Source: Saussurea involucrata
Lineage: Eukaryota; Streptophyta; Magnoliopsida; Asterales; Asteraceae
NCBI GenBank assembly: GCA_033807775.1
Contig: CM066325.1
Span: forward strand, 21,199,301-21,263,300
Length of the DNA stretch: 64,000 nucleotides
Direction: 5' to 3'
Part shown: positions 32,411-42,440 of the stretch, in pieces
Numbering within the stretch: the first letter of the stretch is position 1
Layout of the letters: every line of letters starts with the position of its first letter
The notes under the pieces: generated by a model
Told to the model about the DNA's origin: nothing
Databases searched by the model: none
What the model saw: the letters and a program-made list of their open reading frames with translations, nothing else
Program-made: the position numbers and the translations under genes

Positions 32411-33727
32411 TGTTTGGACAACCTAAGGGGGGGGTAAGGTTGTATTTAAAATCTTTTGCTTTCAAAAATTCTTTTATAAATAAATACAGTAAAAATAAAG
32501 CAGAGTATAAACAAGTAAATATACAACAATTATATAAACAGATATAATTTAAGTGCACAGCGGAAATGTAAAGAGATAAGGGAAAGAGAATACTTGACAA
32601 CGAGATTTTTAAAGTGGTTCACCAAACACAAAGTTGGCTAGTCCACCTCGAGAAAATAACACTTCTCGGAGATCCAATACGAAACGTGTTCTTTACGGTA
32701 GAAACACAAACCTTAATACAACAAACGCGAAACACTCTTCTTTGAGAGATTAATGTGGATCACTCACTCTAATTCAAACACTTACAAGAGGGTAGAGATT
32801 TTAATATGAATAATCACTCTTGAATAAGGTTTATCACTTGGATATTTTTAGAGAGTTTGATCACTTGAGTTGTGTTGCTGATTCAACTAATCGAGAGATT
32901 TTAATCTGCTATCAACTCAAGATTTCTTGCTCAAAAAATTAATTTTATCAGTTTAAGTGATTTAGTGTGAGTAAGAAAGCAGCAGAATAATAATCAAATG
33001 CTGAGGGAGAATTTATTGCTGAAGTTGGTGTGTTATTGAATGCTGCTGAAGGCTTGTATTTATACCGGATGAAAATCAGCCTTGAGAGTTTCGCGGTATA
33101 CCGCCAAACCATCGCGGTATACCTGCGTCAGAAAAAGTGTACTGAAGGAGAAGGTCAACCTGCAAAAATCAACGGCTACATAGTACCCGCGGTATACCGC
33201 GTTGCACATGGCGGTATACCGCCAGATAGGGTTTCTGACAGTAGAAGCTTCAAATGCAGAGGATGTGACAGGTGAACAGTACCCGCGGTATACCGCGAAG
33301 ACCTTGGCGGTATACCGCCTGAAGTTGTGTCCAATGAGAGCATGGCAACGCAGGTAACTTCGGCTGATCACAATCTTGCAACAGAGATGAACAGTAGCAA
33401 CCAGCATTTTAATATATATATATCATGAGATTTAATAAAAAAGAAATATATATATATTTGATTCAAATATATAGATACGAAATATCCAAGTGATAAAATA
33501 TTTTAGGGTGTTTATCATTTTAAAATAAAATGACGAAACTCTTCAGACTTGGATTCTTCAGATAAAAAATTATCGAGATCATTTAAATATCTGCACACTC
33601 AGATAAAATATTAGATAACAAAATAATGCGGTGTGTTTTGTAATCATCAAAATAAATATGGAGATGTGATTTTATGTGTACCAAAAATATATCACAATAT
33701 TTAAAGCTGGGTACACTTGCACCAACA
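32411..33727 (-). repeat. 3' LTR of Copia copy 2
   Basis: On the minus strand it starts TGTTGGTGCAAGTGTACC and ends TTGTCCAAACA. The TATA box is TATAAATA (33057-33064). Six copies of a (C/G)GCGGTATACCGC(C/G) motif lie upstream of it at 33092-33320, and a matching set lies in the 5' LTR at 39871-40100. Confidence 0.92.
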
Positions 33728-33890
33728 ATCTCCCCCTTTTTGATGATGACAAACACAACGCTAAACACGAGAGCATACTCGGTTTCTCTCCCCCTTTTGT
33801 CGAAGCAAAAAGGGTTTAAGAAAACCGCTTATGCTCCCCCTCGAAAGATGCTCCCCCTCAAAATATGAAATATTTGAGAGTTAGTATTTA

Positions 33891-36800
33891 TCAAGGGTTA
33901 TACTCAAGCATGCCTAAACCAAGTCTTAATTTAAAGAACGCTTTTTTGTTTAGAGCTTTAGTGAAAATATCGGCCAAATTATCTTCCGAATCAACCTTTT
34001 CAAGCACGATTTTGCCTTTTTGAACATTATCTCGTAAAAAGTGATGTCTCAATTCAATATGTTTGGTACGAGAATGCAAAACGGGATTTTTACTTAAGTT
34101 TATGGCGCTTGAGTTATCACACATAATTGGAATTTTGGTTAGGTGTACCTCAAAATCGGTAAGTGTGTGTTTCATCCATAGGACTTGAGCACATGCTCTT
34201 GCGGCGGCTACATATTCCGCTTCGGTGGTAGACAAAGCTACGGATTGTTGTTTCTTAGAGAACCAAGATACAAGTGAGAGACCTATAAAGGCACATACCC
34301 CACTAGTACTTTTTCGGTCAACAATAGATCCACCAAGATCGGAATCGGCGAAACATGTTACTTCTAACTCGGGTTTCTTTGCGTACCATAAGCCAAGATT
34401 AGTAGTACCTCGTAAATATCGAAAAATACGCTTGACAGCTTCATAGTGAGATTGTTTAGGTGAAGATTGAAAACGAGCACATAAACATACACTAAACATA
34501 ATATCAGGTCTACTAGCAGTTAAATATAATAAACTACCAATCATACCACGATAAATCTTTTCATTAAAATCGTTTCCCTCCTCGTCACGAGATAATTGCA
34601 AATTTGTGGTCATTGGAGTTTCAACGGGTTTGACATTTTCAAAGTTAAACTTTTTCAACATATCTTTACAATATTTAGATTGACTAATAAAAATACCAGT
34701 TTCACATTGTTTTATTTGCAATCCTAAGAAGTATTTTAACTCTCCCATCATGCTCATTTCAAACTCGCTTGTCATTTTCGCAGAAAATTCATTACACAGT
34801 TTTTCATTAGTGGAACCAAAAATAATATCATCAACATATACTTGCACAACCACAATATCATTTTGAACATATTTCACAAATAAAGTATTATCAATTTTAC
34901 CCATAATATAACCACTAACAATTAAAAAGGTTTTTAATCTATCATACCACGCACGCGGAGCCTGCTTTAAACCATAAAGCGCCTTTTTTAATTTATAAAC
35001 ATGTGTCGGGTTTTCAAAACTTTCAAAACCGGGAGGTTGAGAAACGTATACCTCCTCATTTATAATACCATTTAAGAAAGCACTTTTAACATCCATTTGA
35101 AATAACTTAAAATCTTTAGCATTTGCAAAAGCGAGAAGCATTCGAATAGACTCCAACCTTGCAACCGGTGCAAAGGTTTCGTCATAATCTATACCTTCTT
35201 GTTGACTGTACCCCTTGGCAACTAAACGTGCCTTGTTTCGTGTGACTCCACCGTTTTCGTCTACCTTGTTTCGGAAGACCCATCTTGTGCCAATAATGGT
35301 TTGACTACTAGGGCTAGGCACTAAGTCCCACACATCATTCCTAGTAAATTGGTTTAACTCATCTTGCATGGCCAATATCCAATCCTCATCACCTAAAGCT
35401 TCATCTATGGTTTTAGGTTCTATGGTTGAGATAAAGGCATGGAAAGCACAATGGGTCAGGATTTGTGATCTAGTTGTCCTTTGGTTTAGGTCACCTATAA
35501 TTTGATCTACGGGATGGCCTCGAGCGGTTCTAAGGTTAGGATCATCTATACCTTGTGGAATAAAGCACGGAGGGGCATCACTAGATTCAATATTATTTGT
35601 GGAAGGTTGGGTACCTAAATCCAAGGTACTAAGTTGTTGGGCTAAGACGTCTCCTTCACGGATATTATCATTTGCTAAGGGTGCACTCGGTTTGGGAGGA
35701 CTTTCGTCAAAGCTAACATTAAGGGATTCTTCTACTACCATGGTCTCCTTATTTAGGATTCTATAGGCTTTGCTATTCCAAGAATAACCTAGGAAAACTC
35801 CTTCATAGGCTTTGGGGTCAAATTTGGTTAGGTAAGATTTGGTGTTTAAAATGAAACATTTACAACCAAAAACTTTTAGGTGAGCTAGGGAAGGTTTTCT
35901 ACCTCGGTAAAGTTCATAGGGTGTCTTATTTAGGATACCTCTAATTAGGACACGGTTAAGCACATAGGTCGCGGTAGCAACGGCATCACACCAAAACTTT
36001 TGGGGAACTTGATGTTCGTTTAGCATAGTTCTACTCATTTCTTGCAACGTTCGATTTTTCCTTTCAACAACCCCGTTTGACTGAGGAGTTCGAGGAGCCG
36101 AAAAGTTATGAGTTATACCATGTTTATCACAAAAGGCACCAAATTGTACATCATTATCGAATTCTCGTCCATGGTCCGTACGTATGGAAACAATCGTACA
36201 ACCTTGTTGGTTTTGAATTCGTTTTCCCAAAATTTTAAACTTTTCAAAAGCCTCATTTTTATGTCTCAAAAATAAAGTCCAAGTATAACGGGAATAATCA
36301 TCCACAATAACCAAAGTATAAAAATTTCCTTCAAAACTTTGAATAGCCATCGGGCCAAAAAGATCCATATGTAAAAGTTCTAAAACTCTTTGAGTAGAAA
36401 TAACATTTTTTGATTTATGAGAAACGTGATGTTGTTTGCCGACACGACAAGCATCACAAAAATGATTATCAAACTTTAATTTTGGCAGGTCACTCACAAG
36501 CTCCTTATTTTTTAAGTTTTGCATTAATCTTAGATTAGCGTGACCTAAACGCCTATGCCATAAAGTAGAAACATCATTAATAGAAGATAAGCATACATTA
36601 TCAGATACAACAGTTTTACAAATATATAAATTTCCTTTTACAAAACCATTTAAAAGAACTTTGCCATTTTTTATGATTTTACAAGAATCTTCTTCGAAGA
36701 CAACAGTTGTATTATTTTTACACAATTGACGAACACTTAACAAATTAAAATGTAAATTATCAACATGATTAACATTAAGAAATTGAACATTATTGCAAGA

Positions 36801-36941
36801 GACTGTACCTCTACCAATTATATTTCCTTTGGAGTTTCCTCCAAAAATTACCTGTCCACCATCACATGACTTATATGATGAAAAGAGATTATTGTTTCCG
36901 GTCATGTGACGTGTGCAACCACTATCGAGTATCCAGTCCAT
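33891..36941 (-). CDS. pol: Copia pol polyprotein: protease, integrase, reverse transcriptase, RNase H
   Basis: The 1016-residue frame is uninterrupted. Protease active site DSG is at residues 6-8, so the open frame begins almost at that site. GAG-pre-integrase HRRLGHA (129-135) and a CxxC zinc motif precede integrase, with catalytic D193 (HMDLFGP), D256 (RTDHGRE) and E293 (VVERKN). Reverse transcriptase covers about 540-780, including QMDVKSAFLNG and the YVDD active site (702-705). RNase H (about 860-1000) has STTEAEY and the RTKHIELRHHF segment. The enzymes copy the element RNA into DNA and integrate it. Pol is out of frame with gag and separated from it by about 275 bp; how it is expressed is unclear, for example splicing or reinitiation. 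Confidence 0.95.
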   Translation of the reverse strand: MDWILDSGCTRHMTGNNNLFSSYKSCDGGQVIFGGNSKGNIIGRGTVSCNNVQFLNVNHVDNLHFNLLSVRQLCKNNTTVVFEEDSCKIIKNGKVLLNGFVKGNLYICKTVVSDNVCLSSINDVSTLWHRRLGHANLRLMQNLKNKELVSDLPKLKFDNHFCDACRVGKQHHVSHKSKNVISTQRVLELLHMDLFGPMAIQSFEGNFYTLVIVDDYSRYTWTLFLRHKNEAFEKFKILGKRIQNQQGCTIVSIRTDHGREFDNDVQFGAFCDKHGITHNFSAPRTPQSNGVVERKNRTLQEMSRTMLNEHQVPQKFWCDAVATATYVLNRVLIRGILNKTPYELYRGRKPSLAHLKVFGCKCFILNTKSYLTKFDPKAYEGVFLGYSWNSKAYRILNKETMVVEESLNVSFDESPPKPSAPLANDNIREGDVLAQQLSTLDLGTQPSTNNIESSDAPPCFIPQGIDDPNLRTARGHPVDQIIGDLNQRTTRSQILTHCAFHAFISTIEPKTIDEALGDEDWILAMQDELNQFTRNDVWDLVPSPSSQTIIGTRWVFRNKVDENGGVTRNKARLVAKGYSQQEGIDYDETFAPVARLESIRMLLAFANAKDFKLFQMDVKSAFLNGIINEEVYVSQPPGFESFENPTHVYKLKKALYGLKQAPRAWYDRLKTFLIVSGYIMGKIDNTLFVKYVQNDIVVVQVYVDDIIFGSTNEKLCNEFSAKMTSEFEMSMMGELKYFLGLQIKQCETGIFISQSKYCKDMLKKFNFENVKPVETPMTTNLQLSRDEEGNDFNEKIYRGMIGSLLYLTASRPDIMFSVCLCARFQSSPKQSHYEAVKRIFRYLRGTTNLGLWYAKKPELEVTCFADSDLGGSIVDRKSTSGVCAFIGLSLVSWFSKKQQSVALSTTEAEYVAAARACAQVLWMKHTLTDFEVHLTKIPIMCDNSSAINLSKNPVLHSRTKHIELRHHFLRDNVQKGKIVLEKVDSEDNLADIFTKALNKKAFFKLRLGLGMLEYNP

Positions 36942-37216
36942 ATCAAGGTCAATCTACAATAATGAAGATGTAACTTTTATGGTCCCCATTTCTTGTGGGT
37001 CCTTGATAATTAGTTTCAAATGTCAACCAACATATATTTATATAAAGTCAAAAACAGAATATATATATATAACACATTTAAACAAACACTATATATATAT
37101 ATATATGTAGTACGTATATATATATATAAACAAACAGTACATAGTAATATATATTACTTATATATATAATATATACAATAAAATATATTTAAACTATATA
37201 TATATACATAACACAT
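36942..37216 (-). other. Gap between gag and pol, AT-rich microsatellite
   Basis: This 275-bp interval is mostly TATATA tracts (37040-37210). Just upstream of pol, one frame reads GPTRNGDHK, and an in-frame TAG lies five codons before the pol methionine. It offers no open link between gag and pol. A spliced-out segment is possible but I could not identify convincing splice sites. Confidence 0.6.
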
Positions 37217-39127
37217 TTAAAACCATAAACGCATACCACCGGGATTATCATTACTAAACATTCCTTTTGGAATCCATTTATTTACCATTTTAATTTTGCG
37301 ATTATATTTATCATACACATAAAAACAAGTATTTACATTCGCATTATTATTAGGTTTAGAATATTTATCATGGTACATGCGAGCATACGGTTTTCTCGTA
37401 TTATAATTTACATTATTTATTTTACGCACATACGGAGGTTTTTGCACATATTGATTTCTTGTATTTACTTTAGGTGATTCATAAAATCTTTTGATGGGTA
37501 TACAAGAACATTTATCAACACAAGTATTGGAACCAATGCCTTTTCTACATTTTATACGGTTAGGCATATTAAGCATGTTAAGAACTTTCTCATTGCTACT
37601 TTCAAAGGCTTTAGCTAGCATGTTATCTTTTTCATATGAAGCACATTTAGCCTTTAAACATGTAATCTCATTATCAAGAATATCACATTTTGTACAAGTA
37701 ATATTTTCATGTGATTTTTTATTCAAGCATGCAATTTCTTTATTTAAAACATCACAAGATTTACAAAAATCTTTTTCTCCTAATTTAGTTTCTAATTTAG
37801 CAATTATATCTATATCATTTTCAGATTTTTGTTTAACATTTTTTATTTCCTTTTTACATGCATTTACAGTTTCTTTTAACATAGCATTCTCATCTTGGTA
37901 ACGATTTGCAAGAGCGGCCATTTTATGAAAAGATTCATATAATTCTTCAAGATTATTTTCACTATCACTTTCATAATCACTATCGTAATCCGAGTAAGAA
38001 GATTTTACCTCGTCGTCGCTATCGGCCATAAGACAAATGGCTTGATAGTCATCTTCTTCTTCACTCTCGCTCCACGCTCCTCCAATGAAGGCTTTCTCCT
38101 TCTTCTTTTGGAATTTGTTCTTTTTCGGACATTCATTGGCGTAGTGGTCTTTGTCACCACATGAGTAGCAAAAGCCTCTCTTTGGCTTAGCTTTATCGTC
38201 TTCACTCGAGTCGCCATTTTTCTTAACTTTTTCGTCTCGTTTATGGAACTTACGACTTCGATTATCACCACCACGACGGTAGTTACCGTTTCTTTGAAAT
38301 CTGCCATTGTTAGAAAATTTATTATTATTATTAAGAAATTTGGAAAAGTTTCTTACCAACATGGCGACTTCATCGAGAGTTTCGGAAGGATCTTTCGAGG
38401 AGCTAGCTTTCTCCTTTTTCTTCTCATCTTTTGGTGTTGAGACATTGAGAGCGATTGATTTCTTTTTAACTTGCTCCCGATCTTTGTTTCTTTTAAGTGC
38501 AATTTCATGCACTTTAAGATTACCGATTAAGTCATCTATCTTCATTATGGAGAGGTCACGGGAGTCTTCTAAAGATGTTATCTTTTGCATCCACTCCGAA
38601 GGAAGAGCTCTTAGGATTTTCCTTATATAGTCCTCGTTAGGATAAGTGCGATCCAAACCTTTCAAAGTAGTCACAATAAGGTTAAATCTTTTAAACATTG
38701 AGTCAATTGACTCATCTTGTTTCATTTCGAATAGTTCATAATCGTGAACTAAAATATTTACTTTACTAGATTTAACCACCGTGTTTCCACGATGAGTATT
38801 ATTTAAACTTTCCCATATTTGATTTGCAGTTTTATATGTATATACTCTTTCGATTTCGTCAGTTGTTAAAGCAGCATATAATATATTCTTAGCTTCAAAG
38901 TTTAAACAAAAATGGGCTTCATCAGAAGTAGTCCAGTCATCTAGGGGTTTATCAATATAAACATCATCTTTCACAATGGTGGGTTTAAAATTCCCTTTTT
39001 CTATGATGTTCCAAATCTTTTGATTTTTGCCACGCACGTGACATTCAAATAGCTCGGCCCAAATGCCAAACTTTTCAGTATCTATCAAAGGAGGTTTTGA
39101 AAACACGATATTAGTTTGTTGAGCCAT
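37217..39127 (-). CDS. gag: Copia gag polyprotein
   Basis: 636 residues from MAQQTNIVFSKPPL to NPGGMRLWF. The N-terminal ~210 residues form a UBN2/capsid-like region (KNQKIWNIIEKGNFKP, then LPSEWMQKITSLED). A basic linker leads to a CCHC zinc knuckle (C320, C323, H328, C333; CYSCGDKDHYANEC). An acidic Ser/Asp segment (~370-400) and a long coiled coil with repeated CKSCDVLNKEI/CTKCDILDNEI motifs follow, then a basic C-terminus. The product would form the particle that packages element RNA. The start is 62 bp downstream of the 5' LTR. Confidence 0.92.
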   Translation of the reverse strand: MAQQTNIVFSKPPLIDTEKFGIWAELFECHVRGKNQKIWNIIEKGNFKPTIVKDDVYIDKPLDDWTTSDEAHFCLNFEAKNILYAALTTDEIERVYTYKTANQIWESLNNTHRGNTVVKSSKVNILVHDYELFEMKQDESIDSMFKRFNLIVTTLKGLDRTYPNEDYIRKILRALPSEWMQKITSLEDSRDLSIMKIDDLIGNLKVHEIALKRNKDREQVKKKSIALNVSTPKDEKKKEKASSSKDPSETLDEVAMLVRNFSKFLNNNNKFSNNGRFQRNGNYRRGGDNRSRKFHKRDEKVKKNGDSSEDDKAKPKRGFCYSCGDKDHYANECPKKNKFQKKKEKAFIGGAWSESEEEDDYQAICLMADSDDEVKSSYSDYDSDYESDSENNLEELYESFHKMAALANRYQDENAMLKETVNACKKEIKNVKQKSENDIDIIAKLETKLGEKDFCKSCDVLNKEIACLNKKSHENITCTKCDILDNEITCLKAKCASYEKDNMLAKAFESSNEKVLNMLNMPNRIKCRKGIGSNTCVDKCSCIPIKRFYESPKVNTRNQYVQKPPYVRKINNVNYNTRKPYARMYHDKYSKPNNNANVNTCFYVYDKYNRKIKMVNKWIPKGMFSNDNPGGMRLWF

Positions 39128-39189
39128 TTAGAAGAGTAAGAGAAAAAAAATATGCAGAATATTTTTGAAAGACCTGCTCTGATACCAAA

Positions 39190-40507
39190 TGTTTGGACAA
39201 CCTAAGGGGGGGGGTAAGGTTGTATTTAAAATCTTTTGCTTTCAAAAATTCTTTTATAAATAAATACAGTAAAAATAAAGCAGAGTATAAACAAGTAAAT
39301 ATACAACAATTATATAAACAGATATAATTTAAGTGCACAGCGGAAATGTAAAGAGATAAGGGAAAGAGAATACTTGACAACGAGATTTTTAAAGTGGTTC
39401 ACCAAACACAAAGTTGGCTAGTCCACCTCGAGAAAATAACACTTCTCGGAGATCCAATACGAAACGTGTTCTTTACGGTAGAAACACAAACCTTAATACA
39501 ACAAACGCGAAACACTCTTCTTTGAGAGATTAATGTGGATCACTCACTCTAATTCAAACACTTACAAGAGGGTAGAGATTTTAATATGAATAATCACTCT
39601 TGAATAAGGTTTATCACTTGGATATTTTTAGAGAGTTTGATCACTTGAGTTGTGTTGCTGATTCAACTAATCGAGAGATTTTAATCTCCTATCAACTCAA
39701 GATTTCTTGCTCAAAAAATTAATTTTATCAGTTTAAGTGATTTAGTGTGAGTAAGAAAGCAGCAGAATAATAATCAAATGCTGAGGGAGAATTTATTGCT
39801 GAAGTTGGTGTGTTATTGAATGCTGCTGAAGGCTTGTATTTATACCGGATGAAAATCAGCCTTGAGAGTTTCGCGGTATACCGCCAAACCATCGCGGTAT
39901 ACCTGCGTCAGAAAAAGTGTACTGAAGGAGAAGGTCAACCTGCAAAAATCAACGGCTACATAGTACCCGCGGTATACCGCGTTGCACATGGCGGTATACC
40001 GCCAGATAGGGTTTCTGACAGTAGAAGCTTCAAATGCAGAGGATGTGACAGGTGAACAGTACCCGCGGTATACCGCGAAGACCTTGGCGGTATACCGCCT
40101 GAAGTTGTGTCCAATGAGAGCATGGCAACGCAGGTAACTTCGGCTGATCACAATCTTGCAACAGAGATGAACAGTAGCAACCAGCATTTTAATATATATA
40201 TATCATGAGATTTAATAAAAAAGAAATATATATATATTTGATTCAAATATATAGATACGAAATATCCAAGTGATAAAATATTTTAGGGTGTTTATCATTT
40301 TAAAATAAAATGACGAAACTCTTCAGACTTGGATTCTTCAGATAAAAAATTATCGAGATCATTTAAATATCTGCACACTCAGATAAAATATTAGATAACA
40401 AAATAATGCGGTGTGTTTTGTAATCATCAAAATAAATATGGAGATGTGATTTTATGTGTACCAAAAATATATCACAATATTTAAAGCTGGGTACACTTGC
40501 ACCAACA
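39190..40507 (-). repeat. 5' LTR of Copia copy 2
   Basis: Direct repeat of 32411-33727. The primer site GCTCTGATACCA on the plus strand (39176-39187) sits two bases from its inner edge. Confidence 0.92.
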
Positions 40508-41129
40508 GGAGGTTCAGGAGAAAACCTCCAAAAAATGGAAAACTGTGGTAGCTTTTCATTTGGACGGTATGCACTTGTGCATGTGTGCATTGTGCATGTG
40601 TGCATTGTGCACGTGTGCATGCTACAAATTACTTGTATGCACAAGTGCATATCGTCCGGATGAAGGACTACCAGAGTGTTCCTCAGTTTTCTATTTTTTG
40701 AGGATTTTCCCTGAACCTGATCCTACGTGTATATATATATAACTTAAAAATGAAATACCGATAAGGTAGTAGATAAATGTGAAATGATCTAAAATAACAT
40801 GTTGAAAAAAATACCCAATACTAACATTGCATAATACAATTAAAACCAAACATTAATATACTTCATCTTGAGTAAATTACACGATTGGTCCCTGTGGTTT
40901 ACATAAAATTGCACTGTTGGTTCCTAAAATGAAATAATTACGTGTTTGGTCCCTGTTGTTTACATTTTCTCACGCCTTTGGTCCCTGTGTCCTAACACTG
41001 TTAAAATATTCTGTTAAGTAAAGTTTGCTTTAAGGGTCTTTTGGTCATTTTATATATTTCCTATTTTTGATATAAAAAAATAATTTTTATATTATATTAT
41101 ATTATATTATATATATAATATGTACAGTT

Positions 41130-41560
41130 GTACACACACATTCCATTCTCAGTCGGTGAAATCGCCTGATCCCTCCTCCCACCGGCCACCGCTTCCTCCT
41201 TCCACCCCCGTTCAACCCCTTCCTCCTCCCCTCCTCGCGGAACTCCAGGATCTTCGATCTACCATCACCGGTCTTACCAGAGACCACTGTCTCATTTTCT
41301 TCACCGAGTTCCATCCCCCTGCAATGGGGACTGTTTTAGGTTTTGGCGTTTTGATGAATGGTTCGAAAGCACTCAAGCAGTGGGGTGAACACGAAAGAGA
41401 CGAAGCCACATGAACTACGATCACCGCCTCCTCGCGATCTTCATCTTCAAACTTCATATCCACACATGTTTTGGACGTGGTTGATCACCGGATTTGCAAG
41501 AAACCGGAGCTCGAAACAGTAGGAAGCCATGGCGAATTGGAGATTTCCCCACCTTTGAAC
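41130..41560. other. GC-rich segment inside the Mutator-like element
   Basis: This segment stands out by base composition, with a Pro-rich open frame on the plus strand (41120-41413, including PPLPPSTPVQPLPPPLLAEL) and shorter ones on the minus strand. I recognise no protein family. Mutator-like elements often carry captured host fragments, and this is a candidate. Confidence 0.4.
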
Positions 41561-41883
41561 TTGGTATAGGTATAGATTTTTTTGTATTGGTAAGTGTATA
41601 GATTTATTTGTCTAGATTTGGTTTTGTGTTGCAAGTGTCTGGATGTATACTTGGTTTAAGATCATGTTATTTGTGGTTTTGATCAAGTTATTTAGATAAA
41701 ATTTGGGGTTTTTTTATTACAATTTCTTGATAAATTTGAGTTTTCATGATCTGTGTTTTTTTTCTTCATATCATTTTCATTTATATATCTTTTTATGTGT
41801 TGTTGTTTATGGTTGTAATGGTGGCCAGTGGTGGTAGTAATGGTGGGTAGTGGTGGTAGATGGTTGTTATAATGGTGGGCGGT

Positions 41884-41920
<37 letters not shown>

Positions 41921-41921
<1 letters not shown>

Positions 41922-42150
41922 GGGTATAAATCAAATACAAACCATGTATTTGTTGCACCCCTTACAAACCACAGTCTGCATATGTGCAGACGGGTTCTGC
42001 ATATATGCATTGTCCCATATGAATGTATGTCCATTATATGTATATTCTTGCACGTATTCATATGCATATATGCAGAACCAGTCTGCACATATGCAGACTG
42101 TGGTTTGTAGGGGGTGCAACAAATGCAAGGTTTGCATTTTACGGAGCCTC
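41921..42150. mobile_element. Foldback MITE, family C
   Basis: A 230-bp hairpin flanked by (TA)n. The left arm (TTGCACCCCTTACAAACCAC, CAGTCTGCATATGTGCAGAC) is mirrored by the right arm (GTCTGCACATATGCAGACTG, TGGTTTGTAGGGGGTGCAA). It contains GCATATATGCA palindromes like family B. Confidence 0.75.
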
Positions 42151-42440
42151 TATATATGTATATATATATATATATTGTGTATACGTTAATTAAAGAGAGG
42201 AAGAGATGAGAGATTAATAGATTAAATTCTTGGTTCATGTGTTTTTAATAAAAATTTATAAAATGACTAAATTACCCTCTTAACTAACATAGTTTTTTAA
42301 CGGTGTTAGGGCATAGGGACCAAAGGCATGAGAAAATGTAAACCACAAGGACCAAACACGTAATTATTTCATTTTAGGAACCAACAGTGCAATTTTATGT
42401 AAACCACAGGGACCAATCATGTAATTTACTCCTTCATCTT

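Larger units (their letters stand above)
32411..40507 (-). mobile_element. Intact Ty1/Copia retrotransposon (copy 2), SIRE/Maximus-like architecture
   Basis: LTRs of 1317 bp (32411-33727) and 1318 bp (39190-40507) differ, by eye, by one base in a G run and one substitution (32904 region). A perfect 5-bp duplication GGAGG flanks the element. On the minus strand, the tRNA-Met primer site (reverse of 39176-39187) follows the 5' LTR, then gag, pol and a polypurine tract (33728-33742). All catalytic motifs are present. Near-identical LTRs imply a very recent insertion, and it may still be mobile. A long gag with a coiled coil after the zinc knuckle fits the SIRE/Maximus lineage, but there is no env-like ORF. 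Confidence 0.92.
32402..40724. mobile_element. Foldback MITE, family A, interrupted by Copia copy 2
   Basis: The left 9 bp (AGAGGGAGG, 32402-32410) and the right 217 bp (GGAGGTTCAGGAGAAAACC from 40508 to 40724) make one family A element when the Copia insertion and one GGAGG are removed. The inner part has GTGCATGTGTGCATTGTGCA repeats. Confidence 0.75.
40870..42431. mobile_element. Mutator-like element, possible Pack-MULE
   Basis: Inverted repeats of about 150 bp start GAGTAAATTACACGATTGGT on the left and end ACCAATCATGTAATTTACTC on the right. A perfect 9-bp duplication CTTCATCTT flanks them (40861-40869 and 42432-42440). Long TIRs and a 9-bp duplication define Mutator-like elements. No MURA transposase is seen. 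The interior includes a GC-rich segment (41130-41560) unlike its surroundings, perhaps captured gene DNA, and a foldback MITE (41921-42150). Confidence 0.85.

Noticed and set aside
33728..33890. Env-like ORF expected in some SIRE elements
   Set aside because: Only about 160 bp separate the pol stop from the polypurine tract and LTR; no ORF fits.
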